Both the position numbers and the translations under genes were made by a program. 32,168 nt of DNA, from contig JAVCDH010000042.1 in NCBI GenBank assembly GCA_030765805.1, positions 1-32,168 of the forward strand, written 5' to 3'. Below the pieces are notes generated by a model. That model made no database searches. It had not been told where the DNA came from and worked only from the letters and a program-made list of their open reading frames with translations. Source of the DNA: Candidatus Euphemobacter frigidus (GTDB taxonomy: Bacteria > Auribacterota > Erginobacteria > Erginobacterales > Erginobacteraceae). Of the stretch, positions 30,381 through 32,168 are shown piece after piece. The stretch's first letter is position 1. Every line of letters begins with the position of its first letter.

Positions 30381-32000
30381 TCACTTAGTTACCGGTATAT
30401 CACCTTCGAGACCAAAGTATATCCGGGTTAACCCGGGGACGGACCAGAGGCCGCAGTCCTGCCGGAAGATCCCGATATTGCTGGTCCCGTCACCGTCATA
30501 ATCAGCGATAACCGGGTAGTCAACGCACGTCCCGTAGTAGATCCGGGAGACTTCCCGGATCGCCCAGAGCCCGGAGCAGGGGCGGAAGATGGCCATATCC
30601 CATCGGCCGTCTTCATCATAATCCCGGGGCAGGGGCCAGTCGCCGTCGCTGCCGAAATAGACACGGGGTCCACCGCGGACCGCCCAGAGTCCGGAGCAGG
30701 GCCGGAAGACGGCAATGTCGGCGGCTCCGTTGCCATCGTAGTCACCGGGCACGGGCATATCTCCTGTCCCGGCGAAGTAGATCCGTGTAACCCCCCGGAC
30801 GGCCCAGAGTCCGATCTCGTCCCGGAAGATGGCGATGTCGGCGCATCCGTTGCCGTCGTAGTCGGCGGAGACCGGGAAATCGCCATCGGCGCCGAAGTAG
30901 ATCCGGGAGATCCCCCGGATCGCCCAGAGACCGGAGCTCGACCGAAAGATAGCCGGGTCGGTCGTCCCGTCGCCGTCGTAATCTCCGGAGACCGGAAGGC
31001 CGATCCCGCCGCCAAAGTAGATCCGGGTAATCCCCCGGATTGCCCAGAGCCCGGAGGTCTGGCGGAAGACGGCGATATCGGAGGTCCCATCCCCGTTATA
31101 GTCTCCCGACTCCAGGAGGAAGCCGGGCTGCTCGACCGGCGGCCCGCAGGTGGGGGTGGGAGAAGGGGTGGGAGATGCCAGCAGGCCCTGGAGAGCGTTG
31201 AACCAGTTCTCCGCCATCACCTCGTACCCGGCGATGTTGGGATGGGTGGCGTCATACATCAGCGATATTTTCGCCTCCCCGGTCCCGCTGTCGTAAAAGT
31301 CATCCCAGTTATCGGTGAACCAGAGCGCGTAGCCGGAGAGATTCTCCTCCAGGCTCTGGTTGTATAAGCCGATCGCTATCGTCCCCCGGTCATCTTCCAG
31401 AAGATTGGGTATAAAGGCCGAGACAATGACCTTCGGGTGGCTGCCGTCACCGTTGAGGTGAGCGTTCACCAGGTCGACGCACGACTGCATCTCCCAGGTG
31501 GTCTCCTCGATAATCTCCACGATCGTCCAGAAGGTCGCCCCGGCCAGGTCGTTACCTCCAACCATGAGCATAACGTAATCAGGGTCTTCGGAGAGGGCGT
31601 CCGGCCCGGAGAGATCGTCGATCACATCCTCCGCCTTGTAGCCGTTCACCCCCTGGTTATCGATCGCGAAACTTCCGGGTCCGTATTCCGCCTCTAACAG
31701 GGCCGATAGTCGCGCGGGATAAGTATTCTCATCGTCGGCGTAAGGATAACCATGAGTTACGCTGTCACCCAGACAGACGATAAGCGACACTTCGGCCGAC
31801 GGTGTCGGCGTCGGGGAAGCAGCCAACCGGCTGAACCGAGCATTCCGAACTGGAGCAGAATACAGCTTGGTGCCGGAGAAGTTGATCCAATCCGAGAAAG
31901 TGCCCGATCCCGGCATGGATTGACCGCATACCGGCGCGGTCAGGAGAGACAGCCCGATAATACATACCGGTAACCGTATCCATTTGATCTGTTTGCTCAT
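30381..32000 (-). CDS. Secreted SGNH/GDSL hydrolase with six C-terminal repeats
   Basis: A 539-residue exported protein from the ATG at 32000, which has AGGAGAATAATATTTG upstream; a TTG one codon earlier is less likely. Residues 1-28 are a signal peptide (WIRLPVCIIGLSLLTAPVCG). An SGNH hydrolase domain spans about 70-275: block I GDSVTHG, block III GGNDLA, and block V DATHPN with the catalytic Asp and His. Pro/Thr linkers (ASPTPTPSAE and ASPTPSPTPT) frame it. The C-terminal 242 residues are six repeats of about 40 residues with consensus DYDGDG--DIAIFR--SGLWAIRG-TRIYFG--GD-PV, likely a calcium-binding beta structure or propeller of FG-GAP/VCBS type. SGNH enzymes are usually esterases, for example removing acetyl groups from glycans. 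Substrate and surface attachment are unknown. Confidence 0.93.
   Translation of the reverse strand: MSKQIKWIRLPVCIIGLSLLTAPVCGQSMPGSGTFSDWINFSGTKLYSAPVRNARFSRLAASPTPTPSAEVSLIVCLGDSVTHGYPYADDENTYPARLSALLEAEYGPGSFAIDNQGVNGYKAEDVIDDLSGPDALSEDPDYVMLMVGGNDLAGATFWTIVEIIEETTWEMQSCVDLVNAHLNGDGSHPKVIVSAFIPNLLEDDRGTIAIGLYNQSLEENLSGYALWFTDNWDDFYDSGTGEAKISLMYDATHPNIAGYEVMAENWFNALQGLLASPTPSPTPTCGPPVEQPGFLLESGDYNGDGTSDIAVFRQTSGLWAIRGITRIYFGGGIGLPVSGDYDGDGTTDPAIFRSSSGLWAIRGISRIYFGADGDFPVSADYDGNGCADIAIFRDEIGLWAVRGVTRIYFAGTGDMPVPGDYDGNGAADIAVFRPCSGLWAVRGGPRVYFGSDGDWPLPRDYDEDGRWDMAIFRPCSGLWAIREVSRIYYGTCVDYPVIADYDGDGTSNIGIFRQDCGLWSVPGLTRIYFGLEGDIPVTK
30384..31109 (-). repeat. Six 120-bp in-gene tandem repeats (40 residues each)
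   Basis: Units on the minus strand span 30990-31109, 30870-30989, 30750-30869, 30630-30749, 30510-30629 and 30384-30509 (the last includes two extra codons). Every unit begins with the D-Y-(D,N)-x-(D,N)-G acidic motif and contains FR, GLW and a Y(F,Y)(G,A) step. The units are alike at the DNA level without gaps, which indicates expansion by duplication. Confidence 0.9.
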
Positions 32001-32022
32001 CAAATATTATTCTCCTAATAAT

Positions 32023-32031
32023 AGTATACCA
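32023..32031 (-). promoter_or_regulatory. Extended -10 promoter candidate of the SGNH hydrolase gene
   Basis: On the minus strand TGGTATACT (32023-32031) combines the TGn extension with a good -10 hexamer (TATACT), 22 bases before the start codon. No clear -35 hexamer is seen at 17 bases, as expected for an extended -10 site. Confidence 0.4.
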
Positions 32032-32106
32032 CAAAACACAAGCAAAAGCCATGGCAACCGTTTACCCCGGCGGGAACACACTGGTACATGGTTTACCCCC
32101 TGGGTC

Positions 32107-32161
32107 CCCCCCTGCCGCCCTGGAGGGAGGCCGTAGGCCGACCGGAAGGGCGGCAGGGGGG
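32107..32161. repeat. GC-rich inverted repeat at the window end
   Basis: The arms CCCCCCTGCCGCCCT (32107-32121) and AGGGCGGCAGGGGGG (32147-32161) are perfect 15-bp inverted repeats around a 25-base loop that itself contains the self-complementary GGCC-GTA-GGCC. The element can form a branched hairpin. No U-run follows within the window. It may be a REP-like intergenic element or the 3' end structure of an unseen gene. Confidence 0.8.
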
Positions 32162-32168
32162 AGCTTAA

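Noticed and set aside
30384-31109. Regular repeats as a possible CRISPR array
   Set aside because: The repeats are 120 bases, contiguous and in frame within a secreted protein gene, with no spacers.

Overview
The window (32,168 bases, visibly GC-rich in the genes and AT-rich between them) looks like a chromosomal segment of an anaerobic, diderm (Gram-negative-type) uncultured bacterium. A full set of enzymes for 4-amino-4-deoxy-L-arabinose (Ara4N) modification of lipid A implies an outer membrane with LPS. The sulfide-linked biosynthetic operon (HcyS/DUF39, NIL-ferredoxin, Thi4 without a donor cysteine) implies an anaerobic lifestyle. The exact phylum cannot be read from the sequence. The mix of DUF4380, DUF2089, heptanucleotide repeats and 40-residue Asp-rich repeats resembles candidate-phylum (PVC-like or Omnitrophota-like) genomes, but that is a weak inference. 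No rRNA, tRNA, CRISPR array or intact insertion sequence was seen.

Layout. (1) 163-5245, minus strand: a sulfur, Fe-S and cofactor operon transcribed hcyS - NIL/ferredoxin - nifS - iscU - nadA - thi4. (2) 5329-7164: a minus-strand NYN nuclease-like gene, a divergent regulatory region with a very good promoter and operator-like repeat, then a DUF2089 regulator overlapping a membrane protein gene. (3) 7227-11852, minus strand: a tight run transcribed GT2 - GT4 - NCS2 nucleobase permease - DUF4380 (frameshifted) - NfeD-like. (4) 11961-15851, plus strand: a decayed ArnT-like gene with a large internal deletion, a small polytopic membrane protein, a nucleotidyltransferase-methyltransferase fusion and a CDP-glycerol-type polyol-phosphate transferase. 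(5) 15979-26985, plus strand: two tandem ArnT-like glycosyltransferases, then arnB, arnC, arnA, arnD, a second copy of the small membrane protein family, and a third ArnT-like gene. (6) 27163-28278: an NAD-dependent sugar epimerase with a zinc-ribbon insert. (7) 28341-30260: a cytoplasmic S9-family peptidase flanked by inverted heptanucleotide repeat arrays. (8) 30381-32000, minus strand: a secreted SGNH/GDSL hydrolase with six 40-residue repeats.

How the genes work together. In region 1, NifS and IscU make Fe-S clusters, which NadA and the ferredoxin need, while HcyS and Thi4 would put sulfide-level sulfur into homocysteine and the thiamin thiazole. Regions 3-6 are a cell-envelope glycan island. 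ArnA oxidatively decarboxylates UDP-glucuronate, ArnB aminates the product, ArnA formylates it, ArnC moves it to undecaprenyl phosphate, ArnD removes the formyl group, and ArnT-like enzymes transfer the sugar. The usual flippase pair ArnE/ArnF is absent, and a polytopic protein of an EYGxxE / EEI(N,D)(W,Y)G family sits next to ArnT-like genes twice, making it the most interesting unknown here.

No gene-free stretch exceeds 300 bases. The longest are 5785-5984 (divergent promoters, described below), 26986-27162 (promoter and palindrome, described below), 32001-32168 (promoter and a GC-rich hairpin) and 1-162 (AT-rich; nothing supportable seen).
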